Assembly (NCBI GenBank): GCA_965656085.1
Contig: CBFHJA010000005.1
Coordinates: 1-64,000 of the forward strand
Direction of reading: 5' to 3'
Origin: Aliishimia sp965656085
GTDB taxonomy: Bacteria; Pseudomonadota; Alphaproteobacteria; Rhodobacterales; Rhodobacteraceae
Length of the DNA stretch: 64,000 nucleotides
How positions within the stretch are numbered: position 1 is the first letter of the stretch; each line of letters starts with the position of its first letter. Below the pieces are notes generated by a model. It was not told where the DNA came from. It searched no databases and worked only from the letters and a program-made list of their open reading frames with translations. Positions 1 to 7,648 of this stretch are shown piece after piece. A program made the translations under genes and the position numbers.

Positions 1-62
1 ATCTCTTCACTGACGAGGAGTGCTACAATTTCTTCAAGGCCGCTGGCTATGAAGCCAATTAA
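1..62 (+). CDS. 3' end of a probable IS630-type transposase (partial)
   Basis: An open frame enters from the left edge and stops with TAA at 60-62. The visible residues read LFTDEECYNFFKAAGYEAN. The pattern of a phenylalanine, then E-C, then an aromatic pair and A-G-Y just before the stop resembles the C-terminus of many IS630-family transposases, which end in something like ECxNYFxxAGY. Only 19 residues are visible, so this rests on motif memory and could be another protein. A fragment of the interspersed repeat and a rho-independent terminator follow directly. Confidence 0.4.
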   Translation, partial: LFTDEECYNFFKAAGYEAN

Positions 63-77
63 ACGCAACACGCTCTA

Positions 78-112
78 ATGCAGCGTGCGGTGGGGCGGCG
101 TTAACCTTTCTG
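78..112 (+). repeat. End fragment of the GTATGGC-iteron repeat family (copy D)
   Basis: This stretch matches the last 35-40 bp of the full copies at 28838-29027 and 59585-59761: the subterminal GCAGCGTnCGGTGG followed by GGCGTTAACCTTT. The heptamer array and the left half are absent. It begins within about 16 bp of the stop codon of the putative transposase tail, so either a transposon interrupted an older copy or that transposon shares its terminal sequence with the short repeats. Confidence 0.65.
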
Positions 113-147
113 GCGCGCGGTTTGGTGGTCCGCGCGGCAACTTTTTT
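113..147 (+). terminator. Rho-independent terminator, plus strand
   Basis: A GC-only stem pairs CGCGCGG (114-120) with CCGCGCG (130-136) across a 9-base loop. Six thymines follow at 142-147. It would end the transcript entering from the left edge. Confidence 0.5.
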
Positions 148-358
148 GTCGTGCCAAAGGCACGCTTACCCCGTGACAAGCGCCTGCCGGGCCGCGCCCG
201 CCGCTCACGCGACAGGCGCGGACAGTCCTGCCCCCCGGCACATACCGGCGGTCCCGCACATTTGGGGGCTCCCCCGGCGACCACGAAAGAACCACAATTC
301 CTCCGCACCCAGACCATAGAACACACCTAGCGTTTCCGTATGGAAGAGGAGTAATTGC

Positions 359-967
359 ATGATCCGGTCACTCATGTTTGCCTGCGCAGCGCTGATTGCA
401 GGGCTTTGCGCCCCTTCAACGGCGCTTGCAGACTCCACCCGGCTTCTGTCGCATAAAGCATGGCAGGTTCATCATTTCTACTCGGCGGAAACGGGGCGTC
501 AGGTCTGTACTGCGGAAACCTACAACACGGCCAATCAGGATATGTTGATGATCGGTCTGCGCGAGAATGGCAGCGTAGGAATGAGCATCACGACGCGGCG
601 CCCGCTTTGGTCCCACAAATTTCAGGACGATCTGGTGCTCGACGTCGACTTTGAGCGCTGGACGCTGACCAACGCCAATTTCGATACCGTGAAAGGCGCA
701 TCGCGCGTGCGGTTCGATTTTGAACCCGGTCCGCAACTCGGCAGATTCATCACACACCTGTATGACGGGCGCGCTATTGCGCTCAAAGCGCCGGATGGAA
801 CAAGAACTCTGATCTCATGGTCGCTCGCGGGATCTGCCGCCGCTCTGATGAAATGGGGTGAATGCGGCGACAGGATCAGCACACGCGCACGCGGCGGCGC
901 AGGGTCTGGCTACGGCGCGTCCCGCTCTGGCTACGGCGCGTCCCGCTCTGGCTATGGAACATATTGA
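359..967 (+). CDS. Hypothetical secreted protein with C-terminal SGYGASR repeats
   Basis: A 202-residue protein of unknown function. The first 24 or so residues form a typical Sec signal peptide (basic start, hydrophobic core, cleavage after ALA-D), so the mature protein should be periplasmic or exported. The central 150 residues match no family I recognise. The last 25 residues are a low-complexity tail, two and a half copies of SGYGASR ending GYGTY, encoded by a 21-bp tandem repeat. A GAGGAG ribosome binding site at 346-351 supports the ATG at 359. It is convergent with hflX, with only 24 bp between the two stops. Confidence 0.75.
   Translation: MIRSLMFACAALIAGLCAPSTALADSTRLLSHKAWQVHHFYSAETGRQVCTAETYNTANQDMLMIGLRENGSVGMSITTRRPLWSHKFQDDLVLDVDFERWTLTNANFDTVKGASRVRFDFEPGPQLGRFITHLYDGRAIALKAPDGTRTLISWSLAGSAAALMKWGECGDRISTRARGGAGSGYGASRSGYGASRSGYGTY
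905..957 (+). repeat. 21-bp in-frame tandem repeat (2.5 copies)
   Basis: Units at 905-925 and 926-946 are identical, and a partial third unit at 947-957 carries one substitution. Each unit encodes SGYGASR. Near-perfect nucleotide identity points to recent expansion by slippage at the 3' end of the gene. Confidence 0.85.
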
Positions 968-991
968 TCCGCATACGCTAGAAGGCTCACC

Positions 992-2266
992 CTAAACGCG
1001 CTCGAAGGCCGCGCGTTGCTGGGCGGTCCAGCGCACCTGCAGGACCGGGCCGTCCTCGCCCTGCTCTTCGGACAGGACCAGATCGCGCTGGTAGAGCCAT
1101 GCGCGTTTACGGCCCTCGGCATGGGTGAGCGCGATCTCCTCCTCCATCAGCTTGCCCTGCACCGCCTCGGCAATCGCGGCAAGCGGCGCGTCCAGACCCT
1201 CGCCGGTCAGCGCGGAGATCGCGAAGATGCTCTCCTCGCGCGCCGCGCGGGTGCGGGTCGCCTCGGCCTCCTCGGGCGGGAGCAGGTCGAGCTTGTTCCA
1301 AAGCTCGATCCGGGGGCGCTCCTCGGACACGCCGAGCGAGGTCAGGATTTCGGCGACGTTGCGCGCCTGCGCCTCGGTCTCGGCATGGGAGATGTCGCGG
1401 ACATGGACGATCACATCCGCCTCCAGCACCTCTTCGAGCGTCGCACGGAAGGCCGCCACAAGCTCGGTGGGCAGATCGGAGATGAAGCCCACCGTGTCGG
1501 ACAGGATCACATCCGGCCCGCCCGGAAGCTGGACGCGGCGCATGGTCGGATCGAGCGTGGCGAAGAGCATGTCTTTCGCCATCACATCAGCGCCGGTGAG
1601 GCGGTTGAAGAGCGTGGATTTGCCCGCGTTGGTGTAGCCCACCAGCGCGACGATGGGGTACGGGACCTTGGCGCGGGCGGCGCGGTGCAGTCCGCGGGTT
1701 TTGACCACTTTGGCAAGCTGGCGGCGCAGGCGCACGAGTTGCTCGTCGATGGCCCGGCGGTCCGCCTCGATCTGGGTCTCACCGGGCCCGCCCACGAAGC
1801 CGAGGCCCCCGCGTTGCCGCTCAAGGTGGGTCCAGGCGCGCACGAGGCGGGTGCGCTGGTAGTTGAGCGCGGCCATTTCGACCTGCAGCACGCCTTCGCG
1901 GGTGGCGGCGCGGTCGGAGAAAATCTCCAGAATGAGCCCGGTGCGGTCGAGCAATTTGCACTGCCACGCCTTTTCGAGATTGCGCTGCTGGACCGGGGTG
2001 ACCGGGCCGTCCACAAGCACAAGCTCGATGTCGTTCTGCTTCAGCAGCGCCGCGATCTCTTCGACCTTGCCGGAGCCGAAGAGCGCGCCGGGCTGCGGGC
2101 GCGGCAAGGGCACAATGGTCTTGCCGATCACATCAAGCTCGGGCAGCGCGCGGGCCAGCGACACCGCTTCTTCGAGCGCCGGCTCGGGCGGCGGACGGTC
2201 CGGGTTCGACCTGATGTCAGGATGCAGGACCCAGCACCGGGTCTCGGCAATACGGCGTTCGATCAC
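992..2266 (-). CDS. hflX: GTPase HflX
   Basis: A 424-residue ribosome-associated GTPase of the Obg/HflX superfamily, implicated in ribosome splitting and rescue under stress. The N-terminal HflX domain holds the glycine-rich GGLGFVGGPGETQ stretch near residues 153-165. The GTPase domain follows with P-loop GYTNAGKS (210-217), G3 DTVG (257-260) and G4 NKLD. Length is normal. The ATG at 2266 overlaps the hfq stop codon by four bases (ATGA), so the two are translationally coupled, an arrangement conserved in many proteobacteria. Confidence 0.95.
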   Translation of the reverse strand: MIERRIAETRCWVLHPDIRSNPDRPPPEPALEEAVSLARALPELDVIGKTIVPLPRPQPGALFGSGKVEEIAALLKQNDIELVLVDGPVTPVQQRNLEKAWQCKLLDRTGLILEIFSDRAATREGVLQVEMAALNYQRTRLVRAWTHLERQRGGLGFVGGPGETQIEADRRAIDEQLVRLRRQLAKVVKTRGLHRAARAKVPYPIVALVGYTNAGKSTLFNRLTGADVMAKDMLFATLDPTMRRVQLPGGPDVILSDTVGFISDLPTELVAAFRATLEEVLEADVIVHVRDISHAETEAQARNVAEILTSLGVSEERPRIELWNKLDLLPPEEAEATRTRAAREESIFAISALTGEGLDAPLAAIAEAVQGKLMEEEIALTHAEGRKRAWLYQRDLVLSEEQGEDGPVLQVRWTAQQRAAFERV

Positions 2267-2502
2267 GCGCTGTCTTCGCCCTCATAGAGGCTGATCGGCT
2301 GGCTTGGCATGATCGTGGAGATCGCGTGTTTGTAGACAAGCTGGCTCTGCCCGTCGCGCCGCAGCAGCACGCAGAAATTGTCGAACCACGTGATCACGCC
2401 CTGTAGCTTCACACCGTTGATGAGAAAAATCGTGACCGGAACCTTGGTTTTCCGAACGTGATTCAGAAATGCGTCTTGGAGATTCTGTTTGTCAGAAGCC
2501 AT
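2263..2502 (-). CDS. hfq: RNA chaperone Hfq
   Basis: A 79-residue Sm-like protein that forms a hexamer and promotes pairing of small RNAs with mRNAs. Sm1 (KVPVTIFLINGVKLQG) and Sm2 with the YKHAISTIMP signature are both present. The open frame extends 18 codons upstream, but the conserved N-terminus begins at MASDKQNLQ, so the ATG at 2502 is preferred. The C-terminal tail is short, as usual in alphaproteobacteria. It lies 170 bp downstream of trkH, a gap likely to hold its own promoter, and overlaps hflX. Confidence 0.96.
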   Translation of the reverse strand: MASDKQNLQDAFLNHVRKTKVPVTIFLINGVKLQGVITWFDNFCVLLRRDGQSQLVYKHAISTIMPSQPISLYEGEDSA

Positions 2503-2672
2503 TCTTTTATTGCCCTTGCTTATGTCTGCGCCGTGTTTGCACAGCGTCTTTACCATCCCTTGACGCCACTATGTCGGGAAGACTTGAGAGATTCCACCCC
2601 CAATATCAGCCCGTTACGGACCTAATTGAGCATGGGCAGGATATTGCACCCAAAGCAGGCACGGTCCTGCGG

Positions 2673-4217
2673 TCAGGTGCGCCACAAATCCGGCGTCAGA
2701 AGCGCGATGATCGCCAGCGTCTCCAGACGGCCAATGACCATCGCCGCGCAGAACACGATCTTGGCCCCCGGGCTCAGGGCAATCAGCGAAATCGGGTCTG
2801 CGCTTGCCACCTCCAGCAGCGGGCCGGTGTTGCTCAGCCCCGCCACGCTCAGCACCATCGCGTCCTGAAAGCCCACGCCAAGTGCGGACAGCACAAGGCA
2901 GATCGTCGCGAGCGAGAGCGCGAAGAGCATGAAAAACACCCACGCAATAAACGCCCCCTGGCTCTGCAAGCGCCGCCCCAAGCCCCGCGCGCCCGACACC
3001 GAGGACGGATGGACCAGCCGTTCCATCTCGCGGACGCCGTGGCGGTACAGGGCGAAGACGCGCAAGAGCTTCACGCCGCCCGCCGTCGTCGCCACGCCGC
3101 CGCCGATCAGCGCCAGCCCCATCAGGATCAGCCCCGGCGTCGAGAGGCCCGACCAGCCCTGCGCCGCCGACCAGTCCGCGCTCACGAAGCCCGTGGTCGT
3201 CAGGAAGGACGTCACCGTGAACAGCGACCCCCAGAGCGCGCGCAGCCCATCGGCGAGGTTTTCCTCCTCGTTCACATCAAAGGCCCCGAGCCAATGGCGC
3301 AGGAACAGAAGCAGCGGGACCGCGACGATCATCACCGCCGCAAGGCGCACCTCAGGGTCGGTATGCAGGCCCTGCCCCACGCTCGTCACCGTGTCGGTCG
3401 AGAAGGTCAGGCGGGAAATCGCGAAGCCCATGAAGAGCAGCATCACCGCCTCGCCCGCCATGCCCGATTGCATCGCCGGCACGCCGTCCGCCGGGGAAAT
3501 GCCCGAGGTCGCCATCACCGACATCGCATGGCAGAGCGCAATGAGCGGCGTGTTGCCAAGGATCAACAGGAGCACCCAGAGCAGCAAGGTCAGGCCCGCG
3601 TAGATCGGGAACAAGCGCGCCACCACGCGCAGCAGGCGGGTGCGGGTATCGGCGCGGGCCATGCGGTTCGACGTCACACCCGCCTGCCCCGGCTCGGCGC
3701 GCGCGGTCACCTCGAAGCCCCCCAGATTGAGCGGTGCGAGGATCGCTGCGGCTGCCGACCACATCACGAAGCCGCCCATCCAGCCCACCTGCGCGCGCCA
3801 CAAATGCAGCGGCGCCGACAAGCGGCCGGGGTTTTCGAAGACCGTGGCACCGGTTGTCGTCACGGCGCTGACCATCTCAATATAGGCATTGAAGAACGTC
3901 GTGGTGCGCAGGGCCTCGTAGAGGGGGAAGGCCAACAGGACCGGGAGCACGAGGATGATCGCGAAAAGGCTCAGAAGCGGGCCAAGCGGGCCTTGGCGCG
4001 GCGGGCGGCCCGCCATTGCCACGGCGATCATCGCAAAGAGGATCAGCCCCAGCGTGCCCGTGTAGAAGAAGGCCTGCGCCTCGGTGCTCTCGCCCAAGAC
4101 CACCGCCTGCACAGCCGGCACGTACATCGCCGCGCTGGCCGCGCCGAAGGCCATCAGGAAAATCGGCAGGCGGGCGAGACTGACCCAGAGCCCGAGGCGC
4201 GGCGCGGTGCGGGGCAT
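2673..4217 (-). CDS. trkH: Trk-type potassium uptake channel, TrkH family
   Basis: A 514-residue inner-membrane protein with many hydrophobic segments. Four pore-loop signatures are visible in order: TTTGAT, ATSGIS, TTTGFV and SNTGPL, each with the glycine expected in the selectivity filter of TrkH/KtrB channels. It should form the K+-conducting subunit regulated by TrkA. Its ATG overlaps the TGA of trkA by one base, so the two are co-translated. Length is typical of TrkH. Confidence 0.92.
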   Translation of the reverse strand: MPRTAPRLGLWVSLARLPIFLMAFGAASAAMYVPAVQAVVLGESTEAQAFFYTGTLGLILFAMIAVAMAGRPPRQGPLGPLLSLFAIILVLPVLLAFPLYEALRTTTFFNAYIEMVSAVTTTGATVFENPGRLSAPLHLWRAQVGWMGGFVMWSAAAAILAPLNLGGFEVTARAEPGQAGVTSNRMARADTRTRLLRVVARLFPIYAGLTLLLWVLLLILGNTPLIALCHAMSVMATSGISPADGVPAMQSGMAGEAVMLLFMGFAISRLTFSTDTVTSVGQGLHTDPEVRLAAVMIVAVPLLLFLRHWLGAFDVNEEENLADGLRALWGSLFTVTSFLTTTGFVSADWSAAQGWSGLSTPGLILMGLALIGGGVATTAGGVKLLRVFALYRHGVREMERLVHPSSVSGARGLGRRLQSQGAFIAWVFFMLFALSLATICLVLSALGVGFQDAMVLSVAGLSNTGPLLEVASADPISLIALSPGAKIVFCAAMVIGRLETLAIIALLTPDLWRT

Positions 4218-5593
4218 CAGAAGAAGTCGATCGAGACCTGCATCAGGCGCTCGACCTCCGGCACGTCCTTGGCAAGAGCGAAAATGGCCACCACGTCGCC
4301 CTCGTCGATGCGGGTCTTGGCATCGGGGCGGATCACCTTGCCGGACTTGCGCACCGCACCCACCAGCACACCCTCGGGAAAGTCGATCTCGCCGATCTTC
4401 TGTCCGGCCATGGGCGAGGTGGACAGGACCTCCGCCTCGATCACCTCGGCCTCGGCGTCCCCGACCGAATAGATCGCGCGCACCCGGCCATGGCGGATGT
4501 GGCGCAGGATCGAACTCACCGTGGTGGCACGGGGGTTGATATAGGCGTCGATGCCCAAGGGGCCCATCATCGGCACCAGCGTGGGGTCGTTGATCAGCGC
4601 GATGGTATAGGGGCAGCCCTCGGATTTGGCGCGCACGGCGGCGAGCATGTTGGTCTTGTCGTCATCGGTCACGGTGAGCACCGCATCGGCGCGGCTCACC
4701 CCGGCCTCGCCCAGCAGGGCCACGTCGAGCCCGTCCCCGTTGAGCACGATGGTGCGTTCCAAGGCCTCGGCGGCGCGTTCGGCATGGCGCCGGGACCGCT
4801 CGATGATCTTGGCGCGCACGCGGGTCTCGCGGCTTTCAAGCTCTTGCGCCACCGCGAGCCCGACATTGCCGCCGCCCACCAGCACCACCCGTTCGAGCTT
4901 GCTCTGGGCCTTGCCGAAGACCTCCAGCGTGCGGGGCACGTCGTCAGTGTGGGAGAACACGTAGCATTCATCGCCAATGAACAATTGATCGCGCGCCTCG
5001 GGCGCGAACAGCGTGCCGTCGCGGCGCACGCCCACGACAAGGGCGCGCAGCGTCGAGAAGAGATCGGTCAGTTGCCGCAGCGGCGTGTTCACCACCGGGC
5101 AATCGGTCTCGATGGTGATCCCCATGAGCTGCGCCTGCCCGTCCATGAACACCTCGGTGTCGAAGGTCGCGGGCGCGCTGAGCCGTTGCAACGCCGCCGC
5201 CGCAACCTCCTTTTCGGGCGAGATCACCACGTCGATGGGCATGTGCTCGCGGCGGTAGAGATCGGAATAGATCGCGTCGAGATAGGACTGGCTGCGCAGC
5301 CGGGCGATCTTGCGGTCGATCTCGAAGATCGAATGGGCGACCTGACAGGTCACCATGTTGACCTCGTCCGAATGGGTCGCGGCGATGATCATCTCGGCAT
5401 CGCGCGCCCCGGCGCGGTCGAGCACGTCCGGGTAGGAGGCAAAACCGGCAATGCCCTGCACATCCAGCGTGTCGGTGGCGCGGCGCACCAGATCGGGGTT
5501 GTTGTCGACCACGGTGACATCGTTGCGCTCGCTCGACAGGTGACGGGCGATCTGCCAGCCGACCTGCCCGGCCCCACATATGATGATCTTCAT
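4217..5593 (-). CDS. trkA: Trk system potassium uptake regulator TrkA
   Basis: A 458-residue cytosolic, NAD-binding regulatory subunit of the Trk potassium transporter. It has the expected duplicated layout: a first Rossmann RCK-N domain starting MKIIICGAGQVGWQIA, an RCK-C region, then a second RCK-N near residue 233 (VGGGNVGLAVAQ) and a second RCK-C. It is the first gene of the trkA-trkH pair, with hfq-hflX downstream. It is divergent from the lipoprotein gene at 5732, and the 138-bp gap must hold both promoters. Confidence 0.94.
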   Translation of the reverse strand: MKIIICGAGQVGWQIARHLSSERNDVTVVDNNPDLVRRATDTLDVQGIAGFASYPDVLDRAGARDAEMIIAATHSDEVNMVTCQVAHSIFEIDRKIARLRSQSYLDAIYSDLYRREHMPIDVVISPEKEVAAAALQRLSAPATFDTEVFMDGQAQLMGITIETDCPVVNTPLRQLTDLFSTLRALVVGVRRDGTLFAPEARDQLFIGDECYVFSHTDDVPRTLEVFGKAQSKLERVVLVGGGNVGLAVAQELESRETRVRAKIIERSRRHAERAAEALERTIVLNGDGLDVALLGEAGVSRADAVLTVTDDDKTNMLAAVRAKSEGCPYTIALINDPTLVPMMGPLGIDAYINPRATTVSSILRHIRHGRVRAIYSVGDAEAEVIEAEVLSTSPMAGQKIGEIDFPEGVLVGAVRKSGKVIRPDAKTRIDEGDVVAIFALAKDVPEVERLMQVSIDFF

Positions 5594-5731
5594 CGCGGCC
5601 CCCGCTTGTTGCCCCGGTTTTTGACACGCCCCTGCGCCGCAGACCCCGTTTGCACCGCTTTTGGATGACAGATGGGCCGGGGGTGGTCAAATGAATTGTC
5701 AGCCCGGCCTTGAGGCGGCAGACTGTACCCC

Positions 5732-6193
5732 ATGAGACTGATTTTACTCTTTGTCGCCCTGCTGGCCATGGGAGCCTGCGCGCCGCTGTCGCTCTATTAC
5801 AAGCCCGGCGTTCCGGTGATGAAACTGCAGGACGACCAATTGTCCTGCGAAGTGAGCGCGCTCAAGCAGGCCCCGGTCGCCATCCAGCGCCAGCGCACGC
5901 CGCCGCGCTACATCCCGCCGCAGCGGTATTGCGACGCGCGCGGGCGCTGCTGGACCGAAGGCGGCTATTGGGAGGAAGGGCTGCTCTACACCACGGATGT
6001 GAACAAGGATCTGCGGACACGGCTGGAGGTGCACTGCATGGCCAAGCGCGGCTATCGCAAGGTCGACATTCCGCAATGCAGCCCCGGCGTGCAGGTCTCC
6101 GGCACGACCACGGTGCTGCCCGACCTCACCGCGCAATCCTGCGCCGTGCTGAACCCCGATGGCAGTTTCGCCATCGTGAACGGGCCGCGCTGA
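5732..6193 (+). CDS. Hypothetical lipoprotein
   Basis: A 153-residue protein with a short hydrophobic leader ending in the lipobox LAMGAC, so it is predicted to be lipidated at Cys16. The mature part has five further cysteines and is rich in proline and arginine in the first half. I recognise no family. It sits on the opposite strand between ntrX and trkA, splitting an otherwise collinear minus-strand regulatory block, and is convergent with ntrX. Confidence 0.75.
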   Translation: MRLILLFVALLAMGACAPLSLYYKPGVPVMKLQDDQLSCEVSALKQAPVAIQRQRTPPRYIPPQRYCDARGRCWTEGGYWEEGLLYTTDVNKDLRTRLEVHCMAKRGYRKVDIPQCSPGVQVSGTTTVLPDLTAQSCAVLNPDGSFAIVNGPR

Positions 6194-6225
6194 GCTGACG
6201 CGTTACATCAAGATCGGCGCGTAAG

Positions 6226-7644
6226 CTATTCTGCTGCATCCATTTCCGCGTCTTCGACATGGGCCACGCGCGCGCCCGCCTTGGCCGTGGTCACGACCCC
6301 GAGCGATTTCAGCTTGCGGTGCAGCGCCGAGCGCTCCATGCCCACGAAGCTCGCGGTGCGTGAGATGTTGCCGCCGAAGCGATTGATCTGGGTGAGCAGA
6401 TACTCGCGCTCGAAGGCCTCGCGCGCCTCGCGCAGCGACATGGTGGCCACCGCGCCGGACAGCACCACGCGCCCGTCATCGGCCTCTGCCGCGCTGCTAT
6501 CGCCGGGCAATTCGCGCGTTTCGATCTCGCCCTTGCTCTCCCCGAGGATCAGCACCCGTTCCAGCAAGTTCTTGAGTTGACGCACATTTCCCGGCCAGAC
6601 CATGGTTTGCAGCAGGGCCGCCGCATCGGCGGACAGGCTGCGCAGGGGCAGGCCCTGCACGGCGTTGAGTTCCGCGATGAAATGCGCCGCCAGTTCGGGG
6701 ATGTCTTCGCGCCGGTCTTCCAGCGACGGCACGTCGATCGGCACCACGTTGAGGCGATGATACAGTTCCTGCCGGAACCGGCCCGTATCAATTTCCGCCT
6801 GCAAGTCCTTGCTCGTGCTGGAAATGACGCGCATGTCCACGCGGACTTTGCCGGTGCCGCCGACGCGCTGGAACTGCTGGTCCACCAGCACACGGAGGAT
6901 TTTCGATTGCGTGCCGAGCGGCATGTCCGCGACCTCGTCGAAATAGATCACGCCGCCATGGGCCTGTTCGAGCAGGCCCGACTCGACGCCGCGCGTGCCG
7001 CCCTCGCGGCCGAACAGCACCTCTTCCACCCGTTCGGGCTCGATCGCGGCGCAATTGACCGAGATGAACGGTGCTGCGCTGCGCGCGGAATTGGCGTGGA
7101 TATAGCGCGCCGCGACCTCCTTGCCGGAACCCGCCGGGCCGGACAGCATCACCCGCCCGTTCGACTTGGTCACCTTGTCGAGCTGGCTCACCAGCCCCCG
7201 GAACACCGCCGATGAGCCGATCATCGTGGCGGCCTGCGTATCCTTGCGGCGCAGGCTCTGGTTCTCGCGGCGCAGGCGGGAGGCCTCCATCGCGCGGCGG
7301 ATCACCACCAGCAACTGGTCAATATTGAACGGCTTTTCGATGAAATCATAGGCGCCCTGTTTGATCGCCGCGACGGCAATCTCGATATTGCCGTGGCCGG
7401 AAATGATCACCACCGGCACGTCCGGGTTGTCGCGTTTCACCGAGGTGAGAATGTCGATCCCGTCCATCTGGCTGTCCTTGAGCCAGATATCGAGGATCAA
7501 AAGGCCCGGCGCCTCGGCATTGATCGCCGCCATCGCCTCGTCGGAGGTGCCCGCCTTGCGCGTGCCATAGCCCTCATCCTCCAGGATATCGGAAATCAAT
7601 TCGCGGATATCGCGCTCGTCATCCACAATCAGAATATCGCTCAT
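6226..7644 (-). CDS. ntrX: Nitrogen regulation response regulator NtrX
   Basis: A 472-residue response regulator with a receiver domain (phospho-acceptor Asp52 in LLILDIWL), an AAA+ domain (Walker A GPAGSGKE, 169-176; Walker B VIYFDEVAD) and a C-terminal Fis-type helix-turn-helix. The loop where sigma-54 activators carry GAFTGA reads FGREGGTRGVESG, so that motif is missing. An upstream in-frame ATG would add 54 non-homologous residues. The ATG at 7644 is chosen because it has AAGGA at the right distance and starts the receiver fold. It begins 4 bp after ntrY. Confidence 0.93.
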   Translation of the reverse strand: MSDILIVDDERDIRELISDILEDEGYGTRKAGTSDEAMAAINAEAPGLLILDIWLKDSQMDGIDILTSVKRDNPDVPVVIISGHGNIEIAVAAIKQGAYDFIEKPFNIDQLLVVIRRAMEASRLRRENQSLRRKDTQAATMIGSSAVFRGLVSQLDKVTKSNGRVMLSGPAGSGKEVAARYIHANSARSAAPFISVNCAAIEPERVEEVLFGREGGTRGVESGLLEQAHGGVIYFDEVADMPLGTQSKILRVLVDQQFQRVGGTGKVRVDMRVISSTSKDLQAEIDTGRFRQELYHRLNVVPIDVPSLEDRREDIPELAAHFIAELNAVQGLPLRSLSADAAALLQTMVWPGNVRQLKNLLERVLILGESKGEIETRELPGDSSAAEADDGRVVLSGAVATMSLREAREAFEREYLLTQINRFGGNISRTASFVGMERSALHRKLKSLGVVTTAKAGARVAHVEDAEMDAAE

Positions 7645-7648
7645 CTTG

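Noticed and set aside
2469..4472. A 667-codon plus-strand frame across trkH
   Set aside because: Antisense shadow, very rich in Arg and His. TrkH pore loops on the minus strand show the true coding strand.
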